Assembly (NCBI GenBank): GCA_947561395.2
Contig: OX387188.1
Span: forward strand, 40,109,942-40,173,941
Length of the DNA stretch: 64,000 nt
Source: Buxus sempervirens
Lineage: Eukaryota; Streptophyta; Magnoliopsida; Buxales; Buxaceae
Reading direction: 5' to 3'
Part shown: piece after piece, positions 1-13,151 of the stretch
How the letters are laid out: each line of letters starts with the position of its first letter
How positions within the stretch are numbered: position 1 is the stretch's first letter
The notes under the pieces: generated by a model
The model's input: the letters and a program-made list of their open reading frames with translations, nothing else
Told to the model about the DNA's origin: nothing
Database searches by the model: none
Made by a program: the position numbers and the translations under genes

Positions 1-821
1 TTTTCTCTGTCTTCTTCACCTCCACAATTACCACTATTCACCATGTTGAAGCATGACAAATGGACTGTACAGAAGAAGGGGGTCGCCTTCGATTTCTATT
101 ACCTAATTAAATATAAGCATGAGAGTCACCAGGCCTGTTTGGACAAGTGGTGGAATTCTCATTGTTGGTACAAAACCTGATGCAGGAGGCCCCGGGCAGA
201 CGATACCAAGAGAACTTCAAGTGAAGGGTGGGTCATTTATTACAGATGCAGGTGAATTATATTACAGTCATCAACGACAACCACAAGCAGATAATGCTAC
301 AGCCAACATGCAGTGATGATGGCCCACCAATAACTTACGTTGCCTTTGTTTTTAAGCTTTTGAATTAACGGATCTACCCCTTGTTTGTTTAAGCTTTTGA
401 ATGGCAAACCTACCACCTCAAGTTAATCTATTCCATTCAGGATTCTTCACCGCGGCTGATTCTTCAATCTTGATTCACATTGGCTCTGGTCAGAGCTGAA
501 AACGGGTCGCGCCGAGTTTCAGAAGATGAGCGAAGAAATTAAAACCATATTTGGGAAAATTAAATTTACTTCCATACATAAATTGGAATTCGTTTTTACA
601 GAACCCAGTACTGAAACCTAGTTGAGCAAAACCAGTTCGTCGAGCAAAGAGAAACAATAGACTGCTAAGTAACGACTTGATCAGAGTAATAATGACCGAA
701 TTATTAACATTTGACATGAGAGAGAGAGAGGGTTCAGAAACTTCTGCATGCCCAGTTCCTAAGTCATTTTTCCAAATGACAGCAAGGACGACGACCGAGT
801 GGGGTTATCCGGGAGGGTGTA
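1..821. other. Left edge, no gene recognised
   Basis: No family is recognised here. A 65-codon plus-strand frame (119-316) is open and reads GGILIVGTKPDAGG near its start, and it could be the tail of a last exon entering from the left. I see no clear splice acceptor and no known domain. The rest is AT-rich sequence that probably includes the 3' flank of the minus-strand MYB gene, which ends at 822. Confidence 0.3.
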
Positions 822-2943
822 TCAGAACACCGGTGCATCTGGCGGAGGAGAAGAATTCACCAAGTTGAGAATGCTATTCCAGTAATCCTTGTTCTCTTCG
901 CAGTCCATGTCGTTGCAGCTCCCGTTAGCGTTATCTGAGTCTCCACCGCCATCGGACGAATCCCGGTCATCGGAATTATTCAGAAGAAGATCGGTGAACC
1001 CTTCCAAGAGGTTTGAAGTCCCCAAGTTCTCGTTATTGAAAGTCAATGATTCCGGTGTCCACGGGCCTTCGGACGGGAACCCCAGATCGTGTAGGCCCGT
1101 CGTGAGCATCATCTGATTCTCCTCTCTCTCCTTGAACACTGGGAAACGAGCTGATTTAACAAAGCCTTTCCAATCCTCCTCTCCTTCTTTGACGAGTCTA
1201 TCATTACAGGCAGCCGAATTGCCCGCGTAATCAATCACCGCACTCGAACTCTCGCCGAATCCGACAGTTGACGCCACCGCCGGTGCATTTTCCGAGAAGC
1301 TCAATGTAGACGTCGGAGACTCGAGATCCCGGCCACCGGTGATGATACCAGAAACGGAGCCACCTCTACCCGAGTTTGACCACCCACCTTGCCAGGCTTT
1401 TAGTACGTCCAGATACAGGGACGGCCCAGGCGGAGCAGCCGGTTTGTTGAGGAACTGAACCGAAGCCGCGGCGTGAGCAGAGCCGAGATGATGCTGGAAT
1501 GTAGTGTTTGATCTCAATTTGGACTCTCTAACCAACCTAGCCTCGGCTTCGAGGCGAGCACTCTCCCACTGAGCCATGTGGCTAAGATTGGCGGCGTTCT
1601 TCGACTCGCCGTCGACGGAGCCGAGGGCGTCGCTCTTGGGCTTGTGGGTCACAGGGTCGATTCCCATCTTGGTCAATCGTTTCTTGAGATGGGTGTTCCA
1701 GTAATTCTTGATCTCATTATCAGTTCTTTTGGGTAAGTGAGTGGCTATAGCCGACCATCTGAAGAAAAAAACAAAAACGAAGCTCATATTTCCTTATTCA
1801 AGTCAAATTTAAGTACTGAAAACGATTGAAAACTAGATGATGAAATTGCATCATAATTAAGAACCAGTAAAAAGATAAGAAGATAGAATTAATGGTAAAA
1901 GGTGAGAGAGCCTGTAGCTTACAGCATCTTAATTCTAATTAATTGCAGTAAAGGATGAAGTTTGAATATTGATGGAATTGTATAGTTTAAAGTAGCTGTT
2001 AGCAGTTGAAAACAAATGAAGAAACAACGAAACACAAACATCAAAGTACCAGGAAAATTGAGAAAGAAAGGTAACAACAAAGTCAATACATTAGTAATTA
2101 ATGTATTTCTGCTGGTGTGACTCTATGCATTGTCTTCTTGCTCCCACCAGGGAAAATTCCACATTGTATCTATCTGGGGTGAGTAAACTTCTAGATGTTG
2201 AACTAAACCAGTACTTTTGCAACGTTAAGGCAGTAATCAAAACAATTTTCAGATCCCACTGAGGAATTTTGTAGAACATTGAAATGGAGGAGGAAAAAAA
2301 CCGGCAAGCTAGAACTTGGAAAATTAAAGCACAAAGAATTGAAAGGTAGGAGGCGAAAAGAATATAAAAACAGATGGACAATTACAAAGTAAAAAGGCCA
2401 AAATGAGGACTTAGAGACGTACGAAAAGAAGGGAAAAGAAAGAAGTATTAAAAAAGGCTGCGATCAGAAGTAATCAACAGGAATTCAAGAATCTGTGAGT
2501 GTTCTTGGAATAAGTAGACTGATGATCGTATGAAAACAGTTTGAAGAAAGAGTTCATACCTGTTCCCAAGGAGGGCATGGAGTTGAATGATTGTCTGTTC
2601 TTCTTGTAAGCTGAATTTTCCTCTCTTAATATCTGGTCTCAGGTAATTAGTCCACCTCAGTCTACAGCTCTTCCCACACCTTTGAAGTCCTATACATACA
2701 TGACAATGAAAATTCAAACGACCAGTGAGCTTATATCACAAAAAGGTAGAATAGACTATGGAGTTTGATGCATAATTCGGCAGAAAGGGATGGTGATGAA
2801 GGTCAATTACCAGCTTTTGCCGGCAAGGCACGCCAGCTTCCATGTCCATGCTCTTCTATATAAGCTAAGAGCTTCTGATCTTCTTCTGGTGTCCATGGCC
2901 CTTTCTTCAAACCAACCTTTTCACAGCACGGAGATCGACCCAT
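822..2943 (-). CDS. R2R3-MYB transcription factor, subgroup 9 (MIXTA / MYB16 / MYB106-like)
   Basis: Nuclear DNA-binding regulator. Three exons join in frame: 2943-2811, 2689-2560 and 1758-822, with GT-AG introns, giving 1200 bp and 399 residues. Exon 1 starts [20 protein letters not shown], the usual R2R3-MYB opening. R2 continues into exon 2 ([20 protein letters not shown]), and R3 is completed in exon 3 ([20 protein letters not shown]). The two introns sit at the two positions usual for this family. After R3 come [20 protein letters not shown] and an [14 protein letters not shown] segment typical of subgroup 9. Known members of this subgroup control conical epidermal cells, trichome outgrowth and cuticle biosynthesis. 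The acidic, serine-rich C-terminus ends [14 protein letters not shown] and probably activates transcription. The start is fixed by the MGRSPCC motif. The gene looks intact. Whether it matches MYB16, MYB106 or MYB17 needs a phylogeny. Confidence 0.93.
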
Positions 2944-3524
2944 CTGTGTGCCAAACCTCACAAAGAAAGCTCAAGTCTAAGCTTCTTAAAATTTATAATA
3001 CCACAGAAGTTTTTTTTTTGCAGAATTGAATACAGAGGGAATGATGGAGGGAGAGAGAGAAACAGAGACAGAGAGACTGATCAGTGGGGAGATGGGCAAA
3101 GAAGACAGGTCAGCGACATATATGGGAATGGGATAAAGAAATAAATTTTGATCAGAGTACACAAGTCAAACATTAAAAATAAAAATAAAAATCACCCCAA
3201 CTTCCAAATTATAATGTGAAGTAATTTTACCTTTTTTCTTTCTTTTTTTCTTCTAACATATCACATTCATACAGTGTGAAGGGAAGAAATAAAAGTTCAG
3301 AGATTTGTGGCTGTGGGTTTACTTTGGTTAGAAAGATGGAGATGTCTGGTCTATCTTGAGCAACTGCAGAACTCTCAGCCCCCAGTTTCAGACTCCATAG
3401 AAAAGGTTATTTCTAAGGAACTGACGAGAGCAATTTCAGGAAGAGTCTCTTTTAACCAAGTCACTTAGGTCAGAGTTTCAAAATAGCAAGATTCATAAAC
3501 TAGCTAGACGATCCTGACGATGAT

Positions 3525-3553
3525 GGGCGAGTCAGAACGCGGATGACTCGCCC
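3525..3553. repeat. Perfect 10-bp inverted repeat (hairpin)
   Basis: GGGCGAGTCA at 3525-3534 and TGACTCGCCC at 3544-3553 are exact reverse complements separated by 9 bases, followed by a T run. It lies about 580 bp upstream of the MYB start codon. Function unknown. It could be a protein-binding palindrome or the remnant of a small inverted-repeat element. Confidence 0.6.
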
Positions 3554-4401
3554 TTTTTGTCATTTAAGCTTAAAGTGAATGATCTAACACGGCAAAGTCC
3601 GAGTTACTTTTTGTTTTTCGCTGCTTTGGGAAGGTTTGGGAGCGAGTTTCGGTTGAGTCGGACCCCCACCGCAAAAGCGTCAATACGCCTCTCCAATCAT
3701 AGAAAGAGTGATTGCGGGGGTAAGTCAAAAAGACTACTCTACCCTCGCAATTTTCGGGCAAGAATGTATAAAGTTTCTCCCATGTGTGAAGGGCAGAGAT
3801 GTCTTTGTAAGCCTTCTATTGTATTGGTCCTTTTTGTCTGCTGCGTCGTTAATAGGCCTTCGTCATTGGTGGGCCCCCACGAGGAGTATCTATTAAATGC
3901 GTTTGCTTTCGTGATGGTTAATGCTCTCTGCTCCTTAGCAAATCAAAGACCACAGTGGCAAAACAGTCATTGTACAAAGCGTTAACACTGGCTTTGCAAT
4001 AGGGGTTTCCCTCTCGGGGCACCGAACCGAATCGCTAGACCTTCCAAAACTTACCCGGTTTTCAAAGGGGGGACGAAATCACCTGCACTGTTTGATTGCA
4101 TTGGTTATTGTTTTCGGGTGGGATGCTGCCACTTGTTGCATTTTCACAGATAATTATTTTTCGAGTGTTGTAAATGTTTCATGTAGGGCCCACTAAAAAA
4201 AAAAAACTGACAATGGATGCAGCGCACAAGCTAGCAGCAATAATCAATACAGGCCAAAATTGCAGATTATATCATCAGGCCAAAGATATTTGAAAATTTG
4301 ATTCACTAGGATAGCATCACTTGTTATATTTTCTTGAATTGTCCTTGCTTTGGCCGTGATATGCTGCCCTCCAAGGCATTTCATAGTGAAAAACCATTAA
4401 T

Positions 4402-4432
4402 CGTGAGATGCTGCCATGTGGAGCATCTCACG
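4402..4432. repeat. Dispersed palindromic repeat, copy with perfect 11-bp arms
   Basis: CGTGAGATGCT (4402-4412) and AGCATCTCACG (4422-4432) are exact reverse complements around a 9-base loop. Similar but decayed palindromes with the same GAGATG...CATCTCA ends and a CACGTG- or CACATG-like centre occur at 5265-5294, 20561-20588 and 53847-53873. This suggests a small repeat family, perhaps relics of a MITE. Confidence 0.6.
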
Positions 4433-6598
4433 GTCGAATAAGATATCAATTCAGGTAAATATAATAAAAGATTTCAACTCTTGGATAGGTTTTGCAAACA
4501 AGTTTGGATCGGGAAAAATTTTGTTGGGTGTGAATACATCATGACCCGACCCGAGTTTTTGAGATGGGTTGATCCCATTGTGTGGGACTGCTCGCTTTGC
4601 CCGAAAAGACAAAGAGGGACCCAGGAGGAAAAGGTAGAAAATAGCAGGCATTATGTTTGTGGGTCAGCTAAGAAAAGGACTATCATCTTTGCATATATGG
4701 ATGGAGATGGATAGGACACTGGGGTCACCTCCTTAAATCCTCTTTGATCCCCGCCAGCTCCAGCCTTTTTGATATGGTCCAACAAGGTTTAATACCCATT
4801 TAATGAAATGCCCCTTACACTCGTCCAACCTTTACTGATCCACGTAGTCCTTTGCTGTCCCTCACAAGCTCCAAATCCACAACTCCCTTATTTACTTTCA
4901 TAAAAGTTTGTAGCCAGCTGAAATTCTCTTTTCAAAGCCTTCAATGACTTTGGTGTGGTGTGGGGGTGGAGGTTTGGTGCTGTTTGGATTCGTCGTATTA
5001 CATATGTAATACAGGGTCAGTTTATAAGACACCCTACCCTACTTTAGGAGTGCCTAAAATGGGGTGCAGGAGGGTTTGACCTAGAGCAACTAGAATAGAT
5101 AGATGGCACCTTCAAGATAAGGGTTGAAATCTTCAGCTATGTTTATCTGAATTTGTCCCTGTTTTGGGCTTGAGATGTTATCATGTGGAGCAATCTCATG
5201 GTCAATGGGTTTTCATTATTGTAAATATTTCAAGTGACACCCATAGAAAAAAAAAAACATTAGCCGTGAGTTGTTCCACAGGACAGCATCTTACAGCCAC
5301 AACAATAACCAATTTAGGTAAACATAGCAGAAGATTTCATCCCTCAATATAAGGTTAGCTCAATCATTCAGCATTGTCGAGCAGAGGCATTGATACTGTT
5401 TTCATGGATCTATCAGTAGAATGAGCAAGGAAATGAAGAAGGTTTATTTGAAGAGAGGGCTCGTGGTAGTATTCTAATTCTCTCCTAAAGTCAGTAGTTT
5501 TTATTTGGCCAGCGTTTAGAAGGCACCCCGCAGACAACTTTCATATAAATTCAAATCTAAAGTGTCATTTCCATCTAAAGGATCATAAATTACACTCGAA
5601 AAAAAAAAAAACCAAATGTCAAGCTAGAATCTCCTTCATTTTATATAATAATACAAAATAAGGTCAAAATTGAAGTCAATCAAGAAGTTAATATCTTATT
5701 TTTTTAAAAAAAATTTAGGCGGTTAAAGTAGGCAGCACTTCAAAGGAAAAAAGCATTGGTATTGTTATACATCAGCTTATGGGTAATACCATTGCTAGAA
5801 TAACCCTGATTACAGAAGAAATCATAAATTGAGGTATAAAATGAAGAACCAAAACAGCTCTGGAAGCAACAAATGGTGTAACTAGTTGCACGAAAACAAT
5901 GGGCTTGAAATTGACTCAATGTATTTTAAAATAATTTTAAAAAATAAATTAAAAATATTTTGCATTTTCGAATCCAAGAAGGGACCAATCAGGTGGGCCC
6001 TTAGTAGCGCCCGGGGCCCATCCATGTGTTCGACATTCACTCTACTAATTGACTTCTCCTTCAGCACTACAGCTCTACTCTAACACACAGACACAACCCC
6101 GTTATATGGTTTCCCTGCCCCCCTTCGGTCCTCTACGAGTAAATCTAGACTAGTTGCTTTCACTAGCAACTTTCGCTTTCACTGACCCAACGTTCGAAAC
6201 ACTGAACCGGACCGGTTGGTCAGCCCAAAGAAACGTAAACTTAAAATTTCTCGTAACTCTATTTCTCGGCAATGGGGCGACTTTTGGTAAACTCAAACTC
6301 GCTCCTAAAAGGATTTAACTAATACCAAACCATAACCGGCCTGCCCCAAAAGGGTTGGTAACATGCATGACAGATCGGATTTAACCTAATATAAAAAATA
6401 TAAAAAAAGTTGTTTTTTTAAATATAATATATCAATACTAATATATTTTTCATTAAATTTGCATATTTTATATAATATAAGGACGCTGCGCGCGTATCAA
6501 TTTACAAAACCACTAATTTGTAAATGTTTATGTGGGGGCCCACTCAGGAAAACAGTCTATGTTAGAAGCGAGAGCCCGAATCGCATGCCATTACATTC

Positions 6599-6662
6599 GG
6601 TTAATTAATTATGCTGACATGACATTACAAATAAGGTTAATTAATTATGCTGACATGACACA
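6599..6662. repeat. Short direct repeat
   Basis: The segment GGTTAATTAATTATGCTGAC plus ATGACA occurs twice, starting near 6599 and 6637 (period about 38 bp). It is a small local tandem duplication in non-coding DNA. Confidence 0.7.
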
Positions 6663-9311
6663 ACAAATCAGTAAAATGTGAAAAAGCTTAAGGACGTTTT
6701 GGGCATAGAATGTTAAGACCAAATCTTGCATCCTCACTTGATATATTAGTATGGATAAATCAAAAATAATATCTAAAATATATAAAAATAAAATTTTAGT
6801 ACACTAAGATCTGGTTCGAGACCAGGTCGGATTGGGCTATGCTAAACCCTTACTCGCCCGTCACCTGCTAAACCCTAACTCGCCTCTAACTCGAATTTGG
6901 TAATACCAAACCTTAATTGCTGGATAAACCCTTGTCTCATAAACTAATTTGTTTGAAACCCACAAGAGTGGTCCTTTTTTGTTTCTGCCCTTTCACATGC
7001 AATGGTGGTGTGTCTGTTCAGACTTCTTTTCGCACACTGAACATCTCACCGATCTCCGTACGAGGCAGTTCTTAAAGACGTCACATGTATGTGGTCGTGA
7101 GAGTCCATACGTTTACATAACTAAGAAGTTATTTTCTGTGTGGTCACTTTCCAAAGGCTAGAGTGACGAAACATAAAAGAGTGGGGTTCAAAATCCTCTC
7201 AATAAATTTGAAATCTTCCAAAGCTTGTGCTAGTTTTGTGTAAATGCCTAGTACCCACGATTTGATGCAAAACTACAAAATTAATTCCCTTTATTTAAGA
7301 CGCTGTCAAATGTCAAGAAAGTTCAGTTGATGCTTCCACTGTTCATGGAATTAATGCAATGCCTCCTTGATTAGAATTCATTATTAATCAAATGTGATAT
7401 TTTACGAACACAGAGAAAATTGATTCTCAATGTTGACTTATGGGGGTGTTGATTTGTGGTTGCAAACTGTAGTTGTTGGAGTGCTTTTGACGTAAATCGC
7501 TTTCTAGTGGTGATACATGCATGGCTTTGTTTTTCTAAAAAATTGGTTCTTTCAAGTAATGTGATTAATGTGAAAATTTGAGGGTTGGGGGTTTCTCTCC
7601 AGGTTAGCACCCAATAAATGGTATATATAAATGTGGACTACTCTAGAGACTTTTTGACACCTTTTGTTGTTGGCTAAATCAATGACTAAGATAGATGTTT
7701 ACATTATTTCATTTATTATGATAAATTGATAATGAGGAAATTAATGGGGAGTAATGTGTGGGAGTTGAGATGGGAACCCTCTCTTGGTTGGTTGGTCGTC
7801 ACTAGGGGTATTCATGGACTGGGCGGCCCGACCGTCTCAAGAAATCCGGCCCATTCTTGGATGGTCTTGGTCATGCATAGAAATTATCGACCCCGCTCGA
7901 TATTCATCTGTGTTATATACAAGTAAACTCTTTGTTTTCTGCCTGACATTCTATACCCAAAATGCTCTCCATACTTTTCAAAAATACTCCCGCACCCAGG
8001 TATTTTAAGCTATGTGTATTAGTAAGTAACTTCTGCCCAAGAAATCTTTATTTATAATTCTTTTGCTAGGCGCATATTGCGTGCATTCCCCTAGTATATA
8101 TTATACATACGAAGTGCCTAATTAGGAATTTGAATTCAAAAAACCCTAATAAATTTGTGCTATTAAATGTTCTTATATCTTTAATCTTCTTTGTATGTAT
8201 GTTTAATTACTGTTATTCATAGAGTTTTTTCTATTTTAAAAAATTATGCATCGTTTATTAATCAAAATTTTTTACAACTTTTCTTTCAATGGGTGGTGGG
8301 CTGGATGGACTTGAGCTTTTGTGGCCTTCTAACGGGCGGGTTTGGACAAGTAGGCCCAATATCACAAAAGCAAAGCCTTTTTGTGACCCATTTGGCTTTA
8401 TATGTGTTTTGAGTCCCTTTTGGTCCAATAGGAGCTTGGCCCCTCCATAGATGGTAAACAAAGACACCATGAATGAAAGATAAAATAATGAAAGGTGGGA
8501 CCATTTAGTAGTGAGTCGTGATTTCTTCTGCTTTATTTATACCACATGCCTACGTCGGTGTGTTAATCTCTTTGATTTCACTTCACTTATAAAATGGCAT
8601 AAGATGCCTATTTATATGGCCAGTGTAGCCCACTTGCAACTTTTATATTTATCGATCTTGAATCCTTGATCACACAACCAGTAGAAACCCTTCTTCATTA
8701 AGCCAAAGTGAATCCTCTTATTAAGAGAATCTTTGACATTAAGATGAGATAAGATGAGGAAAGTGCAGGTAAGTCCAAAGGAATCCATTGCATTTTCCCC
8801 TTTGATGGTCGAGATACATCACATGTGAACTCCTGGATAATCTTATCAAAATGGGAAATAGACTAATTAAGGTCTTAAAATTTTTGTTTTGAGTACAGTC
8901 AAAAAATAGTCATAGCTGTTTATCACCCACCTAAAAGCTACTTTCATATTCACAACCAAAAGTGCAATTTGAGGATCAGGATATAAATCCTATTGCTTTC
9001 TTTGCTTTAAATCACTATTTTAATTTAAACCTACACGTAACTCGGAATACTCGCCTGAGTTACTCAGATAGGGTAAGTTGCGAGTTTACTCGTTCTAAAA
9101 ACCAGGTAATTTTAACTAGGTAGTTTAATAATGTGAATCCCAAAATTTAAACGAGTTTTTCCCCTATTAACCATCTTTTGGATAGAAAACCCTTTACACT
9201 ATAATATATATTTCTCATTTCTCTCTTAAAATATTACTTTATTTAATTACATAATAATAAGGCTGGTAACTCAGGCCAAGTTACCTGTAGATACTCGGAC
9301 AGGTAAACATA

Positions 9312-10309
9312 GGTGGCGTTTGGTGGGCATTATAGAATCTGGATTAGAATTCTAATCCTAGATTCTATAACCCAGATTATATTTCCTTGATTTTAGAAAA
9401 CCAAAATCCTATTTGGATAACTTGGATTGTGAACTCAAAGTTTTAAATTAGAATTTGGAATCTTGTTTGGTTGACACCGATTATTGAGATTAAATTTGGA
9501 GTTTCTTTTATTAAAAATTACATAAAAATAATATAATAAATATAGAAAAATTAAAGTCTTATTTAAAATCATATATATTATTACGTAATATGTATATTTT
9601 TATATAATATATAAATTTATATATAATATAATAATATTATTTATATTATGTGGAATACAATAACACTACTATTATTTAATAATATTATAATAATAATTTA
9701 TAATATTATAAATATTATAATATTATATAATAGTTATAATAGTATTATAATTTATAATATAATATTATAATAATAGAATATTATATATTATATTATAAAC
9801 TATATTATAATTTATAATATAAATTATATTATAATTTATTATAATATTTAATTTTATAATAATATAATTTATGTTTATTATAACTCAAAATTTATGTATA
9901 TTATATATAATATTATAAAAAATTTATTGTAATACTAAATTTAATAAAATATAATATATTATAATATTAAATTTGTTAAATATATTAATATATATTATTA
10001 TGTTAATATTAATATAATATTAAATTTGAATATTATTATAATATGTTTATTATAACAATATAATATTATTAATATTAATATGTTTAAAATATATTTATTA
10101 TAATAATATAATATTATTATAATAATACTATAATAAAATTTATGTTTATTATAACATAATTCTAATATAAGTTATATTATAATTTATAGAATATTATTAT
10201 ATTAAATATGATATATATATTATAATATTAATTTTATTACAATATATTATAATAAATTTATTATATTATAATATTATAATATGTATATTTTATTGTTTAA
10301 TTATATTTT

Positions 10310-10346
<37 letters not shown>

Positions 10347-10828
10347 TAATATGATTTTTGTTTATTATAACATAAATTCTAATACAAGTTATATTATAAT
10401 TTGTTATTATTATAATAATAATTAATTATAATGTACATTATATTGATATTTGTAATTTATTATATATATTAATATATAATATAATAATGATGATATTTAT
10501 ATTAATAATATTTATATTACATATAATATAATATAATATTGTATTATCTATTATATATCATTTGACAGAATATATTATATTATAATACTTATAATGTTAT
10601 TATTTATTATAATATGTTACACATAATCTCTAGAATCACAGATTTTGGAAATATAAGCACCAATGTCCATGATCCCTATAATCAGCAAAAAAGTAGATCC
10701 TGATTATGGATTTGATTATACAATCAGATAGTAGAATCCGCCTTAAAATCCCAACCATACACATCTTTTGGATTATGGAATCGGATTCTACCAGAATCCA
10801 GATTCTATAATGCCCAACAAACACCCCC
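9312..10828. mobile_element. 1.5-kb inverted-repeat element with an almost pure A+T core (MITE / Harbinger-like?)
   Basis: The ends are inverted repeats. The left starts GGTGGCGTTTGG and the right, read in reverse complement, starts GGGGGTGTTTGT; both continue with GGGCATTATAGAATCTGGAT. Between them, from about 9480 to 10620, the sequence is nearly all A and T, built from ATTATAATA-type words and a (TAA)n run near 10311-10343. No coding frame is present. The GGGTGTTTGG-like end and an imperfect flanking triplet (ATA left, TTA right) resemble Tourist/PIF-Harbinger non-autonomous elements, but the superfamily is inference. The low-complexity core may have grown by slippage after insertion. Confidence 0.65.
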
Positions 10829-12314
10829 TTAGAGTTACCGGCCCTGTCTGACTTTTTAAACACTTTAAACTCTACAGTTATGGCAATCACAATGAGCTGG
10901 TGTATGGGTGCACGCGATTTTGGGTGCAGACGATTTCTATCAACGTAATTGTGCTATTTTTTTAAAATAATAAAAAAAACGATATTTTAGGTAATTAATT
11001 TGTTTACGTATTGTTAGGTGATGATATGAAATTTTCTGCATATGTGACATTGAATCCGATATGTATACCATCATTTGTTATTGTAACTTATGGGGATTAA
11101 GCTTCTCATTTGTAATGGTTTATACGCTAAAGCGACGAATTATTTTCAACGAGACAAGAGAGCTTCAAACAACTAAACGTATATGATCCAATTATATCGG
11201 ATATGTCCCATGATTGGTGCATTATTTTTATTCAGAAGAGGGAGAGATGGGAATCCAATCTGATTGCATCAGCTGAAGAGATTAGGCATGCAAGTTACAA
11301 CAGCTTGCGCCACTCATACTTTTCCCAAAAAACACAAGAACTTGAAAGTAAGAGGTAATGGATTGGAGAAAGCCGTTACTGGACTTGTTAGATCAATTCT
11401 TGCAATCCAAACTTTGGAGAATTCTTACAACCGTACGTACGTGGTTTTTGTTTTATTGTTGTTATTGTTGGTCATGATGACGATGGCTTTTATAGTTTAA
11501 TACACAAACTAAAACATGCATGACGTAATCATGCATGGGACATGTAGAATACTGAATGAGAGATGGCAAAATAAATTAACAATAGAACATAATGAGAAAA
11601 AAACAGAACACTAGATTTGGTTTAACGGTCAAATTAGTTCATGAGAGAAATAATAAAAAAACTTAATAAACGAATAAGAGAATTTACCATGTTGTTATGC
11701 TAAGCAATGAATATCCTAACTTAACCAAAACGCATAGAATCGATTGTTTTTCTACTTTATATGGTACCTTAAAAATTTTAACAAAGCCTCCGCCACCATA
11801 AGAGAAGGCTCATGTCCATAAATACTACGTGAAGTGAAATACATGCAAGACACTTCTATTATAGTGTTGCAATGTGGTTCATACTTATAACTGAGTCCTA
11901 TGCGAGGGGGAGAGGGATCCATGGGTATAATAAAGGAGTATTTTTGGGATTTCAAAAATATTAGATTAGGGTTAATATATGACTATTGATGTAACACTAA
12001 TTCTTTTCGGTAGTGGAATTAATTTTCGCCGTACACAATATATGGATGTTGGAATATACTATCGTACCTATTAAATTTGTGTGTGAATTTTCTTTTCTAT
12101 TCTTTTGATTTTAATTATTGTTTATGCTGCACATTTCACAAGACTTATTTTACATGAAAGCATTTAAATCAATGACGTGCAATATATAACAGCATCAATT
12201 TGTAACAAAAATAGTAGGAAGACGTGTCTATTTACTAGCCTTTGTATGAGATGCATGGGTTTAGTGTTCAATTGAGATCCTCTGGAGCCTCTATCTGCAT
12301 TTTTTGTTTGGAGT
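10829..12314. other. Intergenic, nothing recognised
   Basis: Frames at 11264-11500 and 11752-11955 show no known motif and have no gene-like context. I see no RNA gene or repeat with clear boundaries. Confidence 0.5.
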
Positions 12315-13151
12315 CAGGGGCGGAGCCAAGATTTTAACTGAGGAAAGGCAGATATATGAAGCATAAAAATATTAAAGTTTAATTTAAATAAATTAAGAGA
12401 ATGTGTAATGAGAAAACTAATCTCATTCATCCAATTTGCGTAGTACTTTAAATGTCACCGACAAGAGATTTCATATTTTGGAACCTTTGCATGATATCTT
12501 CATTGTGTATTCCATCGAGAATTTCTTTCTCAATGTATACAACAAAACAATCATTAAGCCATTCATCTCCCATTTTACTATGCAACTGGTCCTTGACAAT
12601 CTTCATCGCAGAAAATACTCTTTCTACTATAGCAGTTGCAATTGGTAGAGTTAAAGCCAATGTGACAAGCCTATAAACTAATGGATATATGATATTCTTT
12701 CTTGATTGAACCATCTTTTTCAGCAAGACTTGCAATGGCATTCACTTCTAAAAACTCGCTATTGACACGAACATCAATAATATACGTCTCAAGTTGATTC
12801 TCAATGATAAAACTTCTACTGCGGAAAAATCCTGTGCATATCTTTGAGCAAGACAAAGCAACTTCTCTTTTTTGAAAGCAGAGAATGAGTCACGGGGATT
12901 GAGGGACTGGTCGACTTACCAAAAGTCTTGGCAGTAATGATTTTGAAGATGGTTGAAGAGGATAAGGAAGGGGAGCAATTGAGTGAAGAAGCAATCGAGA
13001 GTTGAAAGAGTAGTGTGCTTCATTCCCCAATTCTTGTGGGGTGTGTTTATCATTTGAGTAGGAGGGGCAACAAATGTTTTTTCATTAAAAACATATAAAT
13101 AAGTTCAGGAGGGGAAATTGCCCCCTCTGGCCATAACGTGGCTCCGCCCTG
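12315..13151 (-). mobile_element. Internally deleted hAT transposon with target duplication
   Basis: The element begins CAGGGGCGGAGCCA (12315) and ends TGGCTCCGCCCTG (13151), near-perfect terminal inverted repeats. The flanking 8-bp target duplication is TTTGGAGT on the left and TTTGGAGC on the right, 7 of 8 matching, as expected for hAT. Inside, on the minus strand, only the C-terminal hAT dimerisation region of a transposase remains (12448-12741, with LTLPIATAIVERVFSAMK and MGDEWLNDC), preceded in another frame by 12671-12856. The N-terminal zinc finger and catalytic region are missing, so this is a non-autonomous deletion derivative. It is related to, but different from, the larger element at 27403-31724. 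Confidence 0.88.

Larger units (their letters stand above)
2944..9311. other. Intergenic, upstream of the MYB gene
   Basis: No convincing gene. The first few hundred bases are the 5' flank of the MYB gene. A plus-strand frame at 3557-3985 has no recognisable domain and is most likely chance. The stretch holds a hairpin (3525-3553), two copies of a short palindromic repeat (4402-4432 and 5265-5294) and a short direct repeat (6599-6662). Otherwise it is AT-rich sequence with poly-A and poly-T runs. Confidence 0.6.

Noticed and set aside
3557-3985. A 142-codon plus-strand frame upstream of the MYB gene
   Set aside because: No recognisable motif, no gene-like context and overlapping alternative frames of similar length. 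It is probably chance in GC-richer sequence.
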